NCBI GenBank assembly: GCA_016212345.1
Contig: JACRGM010000116.1
Coordinates: 1-9,825, forward strand
Reading direction: 5' to 3'
Length of the DNA stretch: 9,825 nt
Source: Nitrospinota bacterium
GTDB taxonomy: Bacteria; Nitrospinota; Nitrospinia; SZUA-224
The translations under genes were made by a program, and so were the position numbers. The notes below the pieces were generated by a model. The model did no database searches. It had not been told where the DNA came from and worked only from the letters and a program-made list of their open reading frames with translations. This document shows, one piece after another, positions 1-5,824 of this stretch; the stretch's first letter is position 1; every line of letters starts with the position of its first letter.

Positions 1-887
1 GATATATTCTTTGCCTCAATCTTCAGATTGTTAATCTCTCTGGTTAATATCTCTATATCCTTTCTAGTCTCATCAATAACATTGTTCTGTCTAAGAAGTT
101 GATCTGCATCAGCCTGCATATGTTCGAGCATCGATTGCAATTTTTCCACATCCTCTTTAAGCCCTTCAACCACTGATTCATTATTAGAAACATCTTCTAT
201 CTTATAATCTATCTCCTTCACTATAGCCTTTAGCTCTGAGATATTATCGTTTGCCCCCTTCATAATATTCTTGAAATCCTTAACCTCCTCCACTCGGGAA
301 GAAATATCCTCTAACATCCTCTCTAATTTAATTACATTTCTATCTGCCCTCCTGACCAGTTTATTCTCATCAGAGAGCCTTTTCATCTTAGATTCCATAT
401 CCCATATAAGTACATTTAGCCTCCCCATATCTTCATTAGCCTTTTCCACTAATCCTCTCTGGAGTGAGAGATTCTCGACCTTTCTGTTTACATGCTCGGT
501 CAGGAGATTAAGATTATCAACCTCTCTCTTGGTATTTTTGTACATGGTATCCATATCCTTTATAGCCCCTTGTATCTCCCGCAGCCTAATTTCTATATTT
601 CTGGTATCCTCTAATTCCTTCTTAATCCTTTCAATATATCCAGTAAGAAGAGGCATACTATTATCGATCTCTCTAATCATGCTGATCTTTTCAGAAAGGT
701 CTTCTTTATTCTTCTCTATATATTCGATAAGGATCTGCAGATTCTTTCTCTCTTGGCCTGCATCTCTTGCTAAATCCCTTAATTCCCTAATATCCTCCTC
801 TTTAATAATATATGTCTGTGAAGAATTCTTTATTTCTGTTGATCTATTATCTCTTGTATCTCTTGTATCTCTTGTATCTTTTGGCAT
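1..887 (-). CDS. Coiled-coil protein of unknown function, partial (C-terminus outside the window)
   Basis: The reverse strand is open from about 902 to the left edge, giving at least 295 residues with no stop, so this is the N-terminal part of a longer protein. The product is highly charged and rich in Glu, Lys, Ile, Leu and Asn. Leu/Ile spacing is heptad-like from about residue 30 onward, with almost no Pro or Gly, as in a long coiled coil. No signal peptide or membrane segment is visible. Three in-frame ATGs lie at 902, 893 and 887. I chose 887 because a GGAGGAG box ends six bases before it, whereas the box overlaps or abuts the other two. The N-terminus carries three Asp-Thr-Arg triplets from a 9-bp DNA repeat. 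It lies 35 nt after another coiled-coil gene on the same strand and is probably co-transcribed with it. I do not recognise the family. That it is a real gene is well supported; any function (cytoskeletal, SMC-like, envelope) would be a guess. Confidence 0.8.
   Translation of the reverse strand, partial: MPKDTRDTRDTRDNRSTEIKNSSQTYIIKEEDIRELRDLARDAGQERKNLQILIEYIEKNKEDLSEKISMIREIDNSMPLLTGYIERIKKELEDTRNIEIRLREIQGAIKDMDTMYKNTKREVDNLNLLTEHVNRKVENLSLQRGLVEKANEDMGRLNVLIWDMESKMKRLSDENKLVRRADRNVIKLERMLEDISSRVEEVKDFKNIMKGANDNISELKAIVKEIDYKIEDVSNNESVVEGLKEDVEKLQSMLEHMQADADQLLRQNNVIDETRKDIEILTREINNLKIEAKNI
852..878 (-). repeat. Three tandem copies of a 9-bp unit inside a coding region
   Basis: The plus strand shows TCTTGTATC three times without interruption. 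On the coding strand this reads as three Asp-Thr-Arg triplets just after the start codon of the partial coiled-coil gene. The 9-bp unit keeps the frame whatever the copy number. It looks like a slippage product in a poorly constrained N-terminal tail. Confidence 0.85.
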
Positions 888-893
888 CCCCAT

Positions 894-900
894 CTCCTCC
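894..900 (-). promoter_or_regulatory. Ribosome binding site that decides the start of the partial coiled-coil gene
   Basis: On the reverse strand GGAGGAG is followed by ATGGGG and then ATG at 887. This is a strong Shine-Dalgarno match at six-base spacing, which favours the third of three possible ATG codons. Confidence 0.6.
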
Positions 901-922
901 ATAAAAAGGTTGAGTAACTCTA

Positions 923-2575
923 TCAAGAAATATTATGGAGTAATTCCTTCTCAATATCTCTATCCATACTAAACATATCTATCTTATCTACTATCTGAGA
1001 ATTCTTTCTCAGCAAGGATTCTATCTCCTCCTTACTGATTAAACAACTGATCAATCTTTTATAGTTCTCCCTACATCTTGTGGAGAGATATATCTTCTCT
1101 TTCTGAGATTCATCAGCCTTCAATATCTTCTGCATGGTATTCTCCTTCATACTAGGGATATTATTATAGATATTTAAAATATCTTCCTTTAAAGAAATAA
1201 TCTCTGGGTTAGTAGAGAGGATATCTTTATATAATTTAGATCCATCCACACAGGAGGAATCAAGGAGCCCTAAAACCGTAGATAGTTTTATCTTTATATC
1301 AATCAGATAAGAATTAAGGGTAATTGCCTCATTTTTAAGTTTTGTAATATATTCTTCTATCATCCCTATATGGGCAATATATTCATTGATCAGTATATCT
1401 CTCTTCTTTTCCTCATCCTCTAATTCTAATAACAACTCCTCCTGAGAATCCTTTAAGTGACTAAACTCTTTTAAGAATAATGCGATATCATTCTTATCCT
1501 CATACAGTAGCTTTCTCTTTTTTAATAGTTCATCCTTGATTGTTGAATAGTCAAATGGCTGTTTTAGATCATTATCAATATATCTCTCTATTCTGGAGTG
1601 GTCATCTCCCATCTCTATGATCCTCATTTTAAGCCTGCTGCTACGCTCTGAAAGCTCTGTATTTGCCTTCTCATGCCCTTGTAATTCAGAACTAAGGAGA
1701 TCTAATCTTGAGTTAGACATCTCAATCTTCTTTACCTTATTAAGGGATTCTACATTCATAAGGGCAATTTTATCCTTATTATCGTTAAATCTTTTAATCA
1801 CCCCTTTATAATGATCTATCTCCTTTTTAACCTCCCTCAATCTATCCCCTAAAAATCTCTCACCATAGTCGTATATTTTTTCAATCTCCTTTATGTTGTC
1901 TATCTCTTCAGATAGGATGGAGATATTATTATATAAACCCTTTATCTTTCCTAATAGGATAGACCTTAATCTATTGTAATCTATCTTGACCTTATCAAAT
2001 CTATCCCCCTTTCTCTCTTTCTCTCCTAATATGGATTTTCCAAACATACGCTCTGTATATTCTCCAAACCTTGTATTCAGGGTATTTAACTTATTATGGA
2101 GATCCATGGATGTAGTCTTAATCTCGCTGAGTTCCTTTTCTTTCTGTTCTTTAAGTGATCTCAAGGAGGGGATATCAATCACTATCCTCTCATCCCTTAT
2201 CCCATTACCATAGGGAATAGGACAAAATACAACAGGATGAATAATCTTTGAGAGAGGAGTATCATCTTTTGTGGCCATATTCAGTACATCTTCTTCCACT
2301 AAGCTAAGATAAAAATCGTCTATCTCCCTTTGGTTAGAAATCATGAGAAGGACTCTTATATGGTTCAGGATAGCCTCAGATCTCATTCGTTCAGAGAGTG
2401 ATGGATAAAGATTTTTGTTATTATTGATTATATCATTGAACCCTATCCTTATATGATTAACATCTATAGCATAACCCCCTCTCTCTTTTGATAACCCACT
2501 CTTCTTTAAAAAGAGCCTCAATTTCTTATCTACAATAAATAGTCTCTCTATATCAAACAATTCTAATTGTTTCAT
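923..2575 (-). CDS. Coiled-coil protein of unknown function, coupled to asd
   Basis: A 550-residue protein if started at the ATG at 2575. A TTG four codons upstream (2587) is possible, but it lies inside the asd coding end. The asd stop TAA, one G, then this ATG sit side by side, with no good Shine-Dalgarno site, so translational coupling to asd is likely. Residues 1 to about 145 look globular: mixed hydrophobic sequence beginning MKQLELFDIERLF, with a Pro-rich HPVVFCPIPYGNG segment near 115. From about 145 to the C-terminus the sequence is dominated by Glu/Lys/Leu/Ile heptads, interrupted by a short Pro-containing stretch near 340 and a less regular part near 450. There is no signal peptide or membrane helix, so it is probably cytoplasmic. 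A second coiled-coil gene follows 35 nt downstream. I do not recognise the family. It could be a structural or partition-type protein, but nothing in the sequence proves that. Confidence 0.85.
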   Translation of the reverse strand: MKQLELFDIERLFIVDKKLRLFLKKSGLSKERGGYAIDVNHIRIGFNDIINNNKNLYPSLSERMRSEAILNHIRVLLMISNQREIDDFYLSLVEEDVLNMATKDDTPLSKIIHPVVFCPIPYGNGIRDERIVIDIPSLRSLKEQKEKELSEIKTTSMDLHNKLNTLNTRFGEYTERMFGKSILGEKERKGDRFDKVKIDYNRLRSILLGKIKGLYNNISILSEEIDNIKEIEKIYDYGERFLGDRLREVKKEIDHYKGVIKRFNDNKDKIALMNVESLNKVKKIEMSNSRLDLLSSELQGHEKANTELSERSSRLKMRIIEMGDDHSRIERYIDNDLKQPFDYSTIKDELLKKRKLLYEDKNDIALFLKEFSHLKDSQEELLLELEDEEKKRDILINEYIAHIGMIEEYITKLKNEAITLNSYLIDIKIKLSTVLGLLDSSCVDGSKLYKDILSTNPEIISLKEDILNIYNNIPSMKENTMQKILKADESQKEKIYLSTRCRENYKRLISCLISKEEIESLLRKNSQIVDKIDMFSMDRDIEKELLHNIS

Positions 2576-2576
2576 C

Positions 2577-3587
2577 TTATAAGCCAATTAAAATCTCAGC
2601 GATCTGAATGGCATTTAGTGCGGCCCCTTTCCGTATATTATCCGCTACTATCCAAAGGTTAAGTCCCTTCTCTATTGACTCATCCTCCCTAATCCTTCCT
2701 ACAAAGACCTCATCTCTACCCGCTGCATTTATAGCTAATGGATATTCTAATACATCGATATTGTCAATCATCTTCACACCAGGTGCATTTGATAACAATT
2801 CTCTCGCCTCGTTTACAGTCAACTTCTTCTCTGTCTCGATATTAACCGATTCAGAATGACCATAAAAGACAGGAACCCTCACCGCTGTCGCTGTAACACC
2901 AATGGTATCATCCTCTAGAATCTTTCTAGTCTCATTGACCATCTTCATCTCCTCTTTTGTATAATGATTATCCTCAAAGGTGTCTATTTGAGGAAGACAA
3001 TTGAAGGCAATCTGATGAGGATATACCTGGCATTTAATCTCTCGACAGTTAAAAAGGGCCCTTACTTGTTGTGATAACTCATCTATTGCCCTTTTTCCTG
3101 TCCCTGAGACCGATTGATAGGTAGAGACAACGACCCTCTTTATCCTAACAGCATCATGGATAGGTTTAAGCACTACTACCATCTGGATGGTAGAACAATT
3201 AGGATTTGCAATTATCCCTTTATGTCTTACAATTGTATGGGGATTGACCTCTGGCACTACTAAAGGTATCTCTGGGATCATCCTAAATGCACTACTATTA
3301 TCAACTACTATTGCCCCAGACCTTACCGCCATGGGTGCAAATTCTTTGCTCCTACTAGCACCTGCTGAGAAGAGAGCAATATCAACCCCCTCAAAGGAGT
3401 TGCTATCTATCTTTTTTACAGTTATCCCCTTTCCATCAAACTCCAGCATCTTTCCCTCTGATCTCTCAGAGGCAAATAATCTTATCTCTCTTACAGGGAA
3501 TTTCCTCTCCTCCAGTATTGAGACCATCTCATTGCCAACTGCCCCTGTTGCCCCTACAACAGCAACAGAATACATCTTACTAGACAC
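2577..3587 (-). CDS. asd: Aspartate-semialdehyde dehydrogenase
   Basis: Reduces L-4-aspartyl phosphate with NADPH to aspartate semialdehyde, the branch point to lysine/diaminopimelate, threonine and methionine, in the cytoplasm. The 336 residues match the usual length. Visible hallmarks are the N-terminal nucleotide-binding loop VGATGAVG at 11-18, DNSSAFRM at 96-103, the active-site NPNCST with catalytic Cys131, the SVSGTGK loop at 159-165, and RVPVFYGHS with the catalytic His244. The start is GTG at 3587, chosen because AGGAGGAG lies five bases upstream; the ATG at 3575 is too far from that box. The stop is one base before the next coiled-coil gene. Upstream, a 125-bp palindromic repeat separates it from leuB and ends just before its ribosome site, so the element is either part of its leader or part of its promoter region. 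The identification is very secure. Confidence 0.97.
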   Translation of the reverse strand: MSSKMYSVAVVGATGAVGNEMVSILEERKFPVREIRLFASERSEGKMLEFDGKGITVKKIDSNSFEGVDIALFSAGASRSKEFAPMAVRSGAIVVDNSSAFRMIPEIPLVVPEVNPHTIVRHKGIIANPNCSTIQMVVVLKPIHDAVRIKRVVVSTYQSVSGTGKRAIDELSQQVRALFNCREIKCQVYPHQIAFNCLPQIDTFEDNHYTKEEMKMVNETRKILEDDTIGVTATAVRVPVFYGHSESVNIETEKKLTVNEARELLSNAPGVKMIDNIDVLEYPLAINAAGRDEVFVGRIREDESIEKGLNLWIVADNIRKGAALNAIQIAEILIGL

Positions 3588-3592
3588 CTTTA

Positions 3593-3600
3593 CTCCTCCT
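3593..3600 (-). promoter_or_regulatory. Ribosome binding site of asd, supporting a GTG start
   Basis: The reverse strand reads AGGAGGAG, then TAAAG, then GTG. Five-base spacing from a near-perfect Shine-Dalgarno site favours GTG at 3587 over the ATG 12 bases further in. Confidence 0.75.
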
Positions 3601-3612
3601 ATAACAATTAGC

Positions 3613-3737
3613 TATAGATTTCCATATAACAAATTACACTGCGTTATCAGTCGAAATCCTCGACAACGTACTACTCAGTACGCCTTACTCGGATTTCTCC
3701 TTCTAGCCTTGTGTAATTTATTATCTGAAAATCTATA
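3613..3737 (-). repeat. 125-bp palindromic element, copy A
   Basis: This is one of three copies of the same 125-bp sequence, here on the reverse strand. It begins TATAGATTTTCAGATAATAA and ends GGAAATCTATA. Its 27-nt ends are inverted repeats. Inside them lies GAAATCC paired with GGATTTC, and in the centre GGCGTAC paired with GTACGTT through two G-U pairs. It differs from copy C at 6 positions and from copy B at 7, with no length change. It lies 80 nt downstream of leuB and ends 12 nt before the asd ribosome site, in the same sense as both genes. It encodes no protein. The TATAG...CTATA ends resemble those of Correia-type elements and IS630-derived MITEs, but I cannot assign it to a known family. 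Confidence 0.9.
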
Positions 3738-3764
3738 TCATTTATTGTTTAAATTCTAATATCT

Positions 3765-3803
3765 CACAAAAGCACGGACAAACAAGTTTGTCCATGCCAC
3801 CCA
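3765..3803 (-). terminator. Hairpin after leuB: terminator-like copy of a 39-bp palindromic repeat
   Basis: On the reverse strand a 12-bp stem (GCATGGACAAAC with GTTTGTCCGTGC, one G-T pair, loop TT) is followed directly by TTTTG. It lies about 15 nt after the leuB stop. The shape fits a rho-independent terminator for leuDB, though the T tract is only four long. The same 39 bp, with one difference, occurs again upstream of leuD at 5452-5490, so this is also a dispersed repeat. If it terminates efficiently, asd needs its own promoter; none with a clear consensus was found in the gap. Confidence 0.6.
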
Positions 3804-3817
3804 ACTTTATATAAATT

Positions 3818-4903
3818 CTAACCAGATACATCTTCCTCCTCAACATACCTCACAACAAGGTCCCCTACCTCTGTAGTACTACGCCCCATCTTTCCGGCTG
3901 AAAGACTTTTTATATCGTTAAATACAACCCGCATAATACCCTTTTCTACAATGGAGGCCATTTCCGACTCACCAATGTGTTCTAACATTATTTGGGCAGC
4001 AGAGATAGCAGCTAAAGGATTTATCATATTTTTCCCTGTATATTTGGGGGCTGATCCACCAATCGGTTCAAACATTGAGGTAGATTCTGGATTTATATTT
4101 CCTCCAGCAGCAATACCCATTCCACCCTGGATTATTGCCCCAAGATCCGTAATAATATCACCAAACATGTTATCTGTTACAATCACATCAAACCATTCAG
4201 GATTTTTAACCATCCACATACAGGTGGCATCTACATGGGCGTAATTGGTCTCTATATCAGGATATTCCTTTGATACCTCTTTGAATGTCCTTTCCCAAAG
4301 ATCAAAGGCATATGTCAATACATTCGTCTTTCCACAAAGGGTGAGTTTTCTCTTCTTGCTCTTCTTGCTCTTCTTGCAAAATTCAAATGCATATCTTATA
4401 CACCTCTCAACCCCCTTCCTTGTATTGATAGATTCCTGAATTGCTATCTCGTCAGGTGTCCCCTTTTTCAAAAATCCACCCGCCCCTGTATACAGCCCCT
4501 CTGTATTCTCCCTTATCACCACAAAATCTATATCCTCAGGCCCTTTATCCTTTAATGGGGTATTCACCCCTGGATATAATTTAACGGGTCGGAGGTTTAT
4601 ATATTGATCAAGAGAAAACCTGATCTTCAAGAGTATCCCCTTCTCCAATATCCCAGCCTTGACATCTGGATGACCTATTGCACCTAGATATATGGCATCC
4701 ATCTCTCTGAATTCCTCGATGGCTGAATCTGGAAGGATTTCTCCTGTACGCAGATACCTTTCACCCCCAAAATCATAGGTCGTAAAATCTAACTCAAATC
4801 CACCCCTATTAGAGGCAGATATTAGTACCTTTAGTCCCTCATTAATCACCTCAGGCCCTGTACCATCACCTGGGATTACTGCGATATTATATCTCTTAGC
4901 CAT
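3818..4903 (-). CDS. leuB: 3-isopropylmalate dehydrogenase
   Basis: Oxidatively decarboxylates 3-isopropylmalate to 2-oxoisocaproate in leucine synthesis, in the cytoplasm. The 361 residues are normal for the beta-decarboxylating dehydrogenase family. Visible are IPGDGTGPEV at 10-19, the substrate loop EKGILLKIR at 87-95 with hydrophobic rather than Ser/Asn residues (favouring isopropylmalate over isocitrate), NLRPVKLYPG, RENTEGLYTG with Tyr138, Lys192, Asp225, and DNMFGD with Asp244 and Asp248. The cofactor loop is unusual: GGSAPKY at 282-288, with Gly for the usual His and Lys-Tyr where NAD-type enzymes have Asp-Ile. A 9-bp tandem repeat encodes KKSKKSKKRK at 177-186 in a surface loop. Its ATG overlaps the leuD end by 8 nt (ATGGCTAA), so the two are co-translated. 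The neighbouring leuD makes leucine synthesis the best assignment; an isocitrate or homoisocitrate role is less likely. Confidence 0.9.
   Translation of the reverse strand: MAKRYNIAVIPGDGTGPEVINEGLKVLISASNRGGFELDFTTYDFGGERYLRTGEILPDSAIEEFREMDAIYLGAIGHPDVKAGILEKGILLKIRFSLDQYINLRPVKLYPGVNTPLKDKGPEDIDFVVIRENTEGLYTGAGGFLKKGTPDEIAIQESINTRKGVERCIRYAFEFCKKSKKSKKRKLTLCGKTNVLTYAFDLWERTFKEVSKEYPDIETNYAHVDATCMWMVKNPEWFDVIVTDNMFGDIITDLGAIIQGGMGIAAGGNINPESTSMFEPIGGSAPKYTGKNMINPLAAISAAQIMLEHIGESEMASIVEKGIMRVVFNDIKSLSAGKMGRSTTEVGDLVVRYVEEEDVSG
4350..4376 (-). repeat. Three tandem copies of a 9-bp unit inside leuB
   Basis: The plus strand shows CTCTTCTTG three times in a row. The coding strand gives two Lys-Lys-Ser triplets and then Lys-Lys-Arg at residues 177-185. 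The repeat keeps frame and lies in the variable basic loop before the KTNVL motif, where family members differ in length. Confidence 0.85.
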
Positions 4904-5420
4904 AGATTTTTTGAATTTTATGGTTTGTTACTTTTAACTTCTTTACAATATGTTTCATCAATCCTCCATCATTAATCAACTCTTGCATAAATTGTGGGAT
5001 CGGCTTAGTCCTGTATTCCTCCTTCTTTGTAATATTAATAATCATACCTGAGTCCACATCCACCTCAATATCATCTCCCTCTGATATCATATCAGAGGCA
5101 TCAACCGACTCAAAGATAGGGAGTCCCATATTGAAGGAGTTACGATAAAATATCCTTGCGAATGTCTTGGCAATCACACAGGAGATCCCAGCCCCTTTAA
5201 TGGCAATAGGTGCATGCTCTCGGGAGGAACCGCATCCAAAATTCTTCCCTGCCACTATAATATCTCCTTTCTTTATCCTCTTAGAAAAATCGGGATATAT
5301 ATCCTCCATACAATGTTGAGACAACTCCTCTGGATCAGTGGTATTTAAATAACATGCAGGGATAATAGCGTCTGTATCAATATCTTGTCCAAATTTCCAT
5401 GCCCTTCCTTTGATCTTCAT
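4896..5420 (-). CDS. leuD: 3-isopropylmalate dehydratase small subunit
   Basis: Swivelling-domain subunit of isopropylmalate isomerase, which converts 2-isopropylmalate to 3-isopropylmalate together with the iron-sulfur subunit LeuC. The 174 residues match the short, archaeal/HacB-like form rather than the roughly 200-residue enterobacterial form. Landmarks are GQDIDTDAIIPACYL at 11-25, the substrate-binding GCGSSREHAP at 62-71, and RNSFNMGLP further on. The ATG at 5420 gives the expected family N-terminus (MKIKGRAWKFG). Its ribosome site is weak (AGAG close to the ATG). It is the first gene after a strong leftward promoter, with a leader of about 128 nt carrying a 13-bp hairpin and a fragment of the 125-bp element's end. 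LeuC is not adjacent, which is less common. An aconitase-like or homoaconitase small subunit is the alternative, but the leuB neighbour argues for leucine synthesis. Confidence 0.93.
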   Translation of the reverse strand: MKIKGRAWKFGQDIDTDAIIPACYLNTTDPEELSQHCMEDIYPDFSKRIKKGDIIVAGKNFGCGSSREHAPIAIKGAGISCVIAKTFARIFYRNSFNMGLPIFESVDASDMISEGDDIEVDVDSGMIINITKKEEYRTKPIPQFMQELINDGGLMKHIVKKLKVTNHKIQKIYG

Positions 5421-5423
5421 TAC

Positions 5424-5437
5424 TCTGAAAATCTATA
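5424..5437 (-). repeat. Solo left-end fragment of the 125-bp element
   Basis: The reverse strand reads TATAGATTTTCAGA, identical to the first 14 nt of the 125-bp element, directly upstream of the leuD start. No matching right end follows. It may be a relic, or the sequence may be an integration or recognition site. Confidence 0.6.
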
Positions 5438-5451
5438 GCCTTTCATCCTAC

Positions 5452-5490
5452 CACAAAGGCACGGACAAACAAGTTTGTCCATGCCACCCA
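5452..5490. repeat. 39-bp palindromic repeat, second copy, in the leuD leader
   Basis: It differs from 3765-3803 at one position. GGACAAAC-AA-GTTTGTCC at 5463-5480 extends to a 13-bp stem (5458-5470 with 5473-5485) with one wobble pair on the reverse strand. It would lie in the transcribed leader of leuDB, about 30 nt before the start codon. The T run that follows on the reverse strand is only TTT, so it is a poorer terminator than the other copy. A role in mRNA stability or attenuation is possible but unproven. Confidence 0.75.
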
Positions 5491-5554
5491 TTAACCATTA
5501 ACCCATTAACATCCGACTCGAGATGCCTCATGTTATTCTAATTCTCTTCCACCA

Positions 5555-5583
5555 AGTATAAGGATGAAAATTGTTATTGTCAA
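5555..5583 (-). promoter_or_regulatory. Sigma-70-type promoter of leuDB
   Basis: On the reverse strand TTGACA (5583-5578), a 17-bp spacer and TATACT (5560-5555). Both boxes are at or near consensus with ideal spacing. Transcription would begin near 5548, giving a leader of about 128 nt before leuD. The leader lacks a run of leucine codons and shows no recognisable T-box. Confidence 0.75.
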
Positions 5584-5670
5584 ACGCTTTTTAAAATCCT
5601 TAAAATCAATAATAACTCTTAACAAACATGGATTAACCGAATATTTACCCTGTTAACTTAATACTTCTTC

Positions 5671-5699
5671 TTGACATGATAATAATAATCTGGTATTTA
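5671..5699 (+). promoter_or_regulatory. Sigma-70-type promoter of the transglycosylase gene
   Basis: TTGACA at 5671-5676, a 17-bp spacer, then TATTTA at 5694-5699, preceded by TG one base upstream (extended -10). Transcription would begin near 5706, leaving a leader of roughly 119 nt. The bases between the two divergent promoters (5584-5670) and the leader itself are AT-rich and show no gene or clear operator. Confidence 0.7.
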
Positions 5700-5811
5700 A
5701 AAAATCTTATGGATATATATTAAGATATAACCATGTGGACTAAAAATAGGTTCATTATTTTAATCCCTTTTGTGACCTATAGAGTTGTGGATATTAAATC
5801 ATCAACTATTT

Positions 5812-5817
5812 GAGGTG
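5812..5817 (+). promoter_or_regulatory. Ribosome binding site of the transglycosylase gene
   Basis: GAGGTG lies eight bases before the ATG at 5825. It overlaps the alternative in-frame TTG at 5810, which therefore has no site of its own. This supports the ATG start. Confidence 0.65.
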
Positions 5818-5824
5818 TCTAAAA

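Noticed and set aside
271..972. Plus-strand open frame rich in Ser, Leu, Ile and Phe
   Set aside because: It is the antisense of two coiled-coil genes. Its composition is the mirror of a Glu/Lys/Asn-rich coding strand, it spans the junction between both genes, and it has no ribosome site or family motif.
3187..3759. Plus-strand open frame of 190 codons
   Set aside because: It runs antisense through asd and on through the 125-bp palindromic element. The asd motifs on the other strand are unambiguous.
5489..5511. Short CATTAAC motif three times (possible operator or origin iteron)
   Set aside because: The units are short and AT-rich, and no replication gene or regulator adjoins them; chance or slippage in a leader is enough.
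5458..5533. Possible leucine attenuator leader peptide upstream of leuD
   Set aside because: A 27-codon frame beginning ATGAGGCATCTC is open on the reverse strand, but it has only four scattered leucine codons, no clear ribosome site, and reads straight through the hairpin, which is not the classical design.
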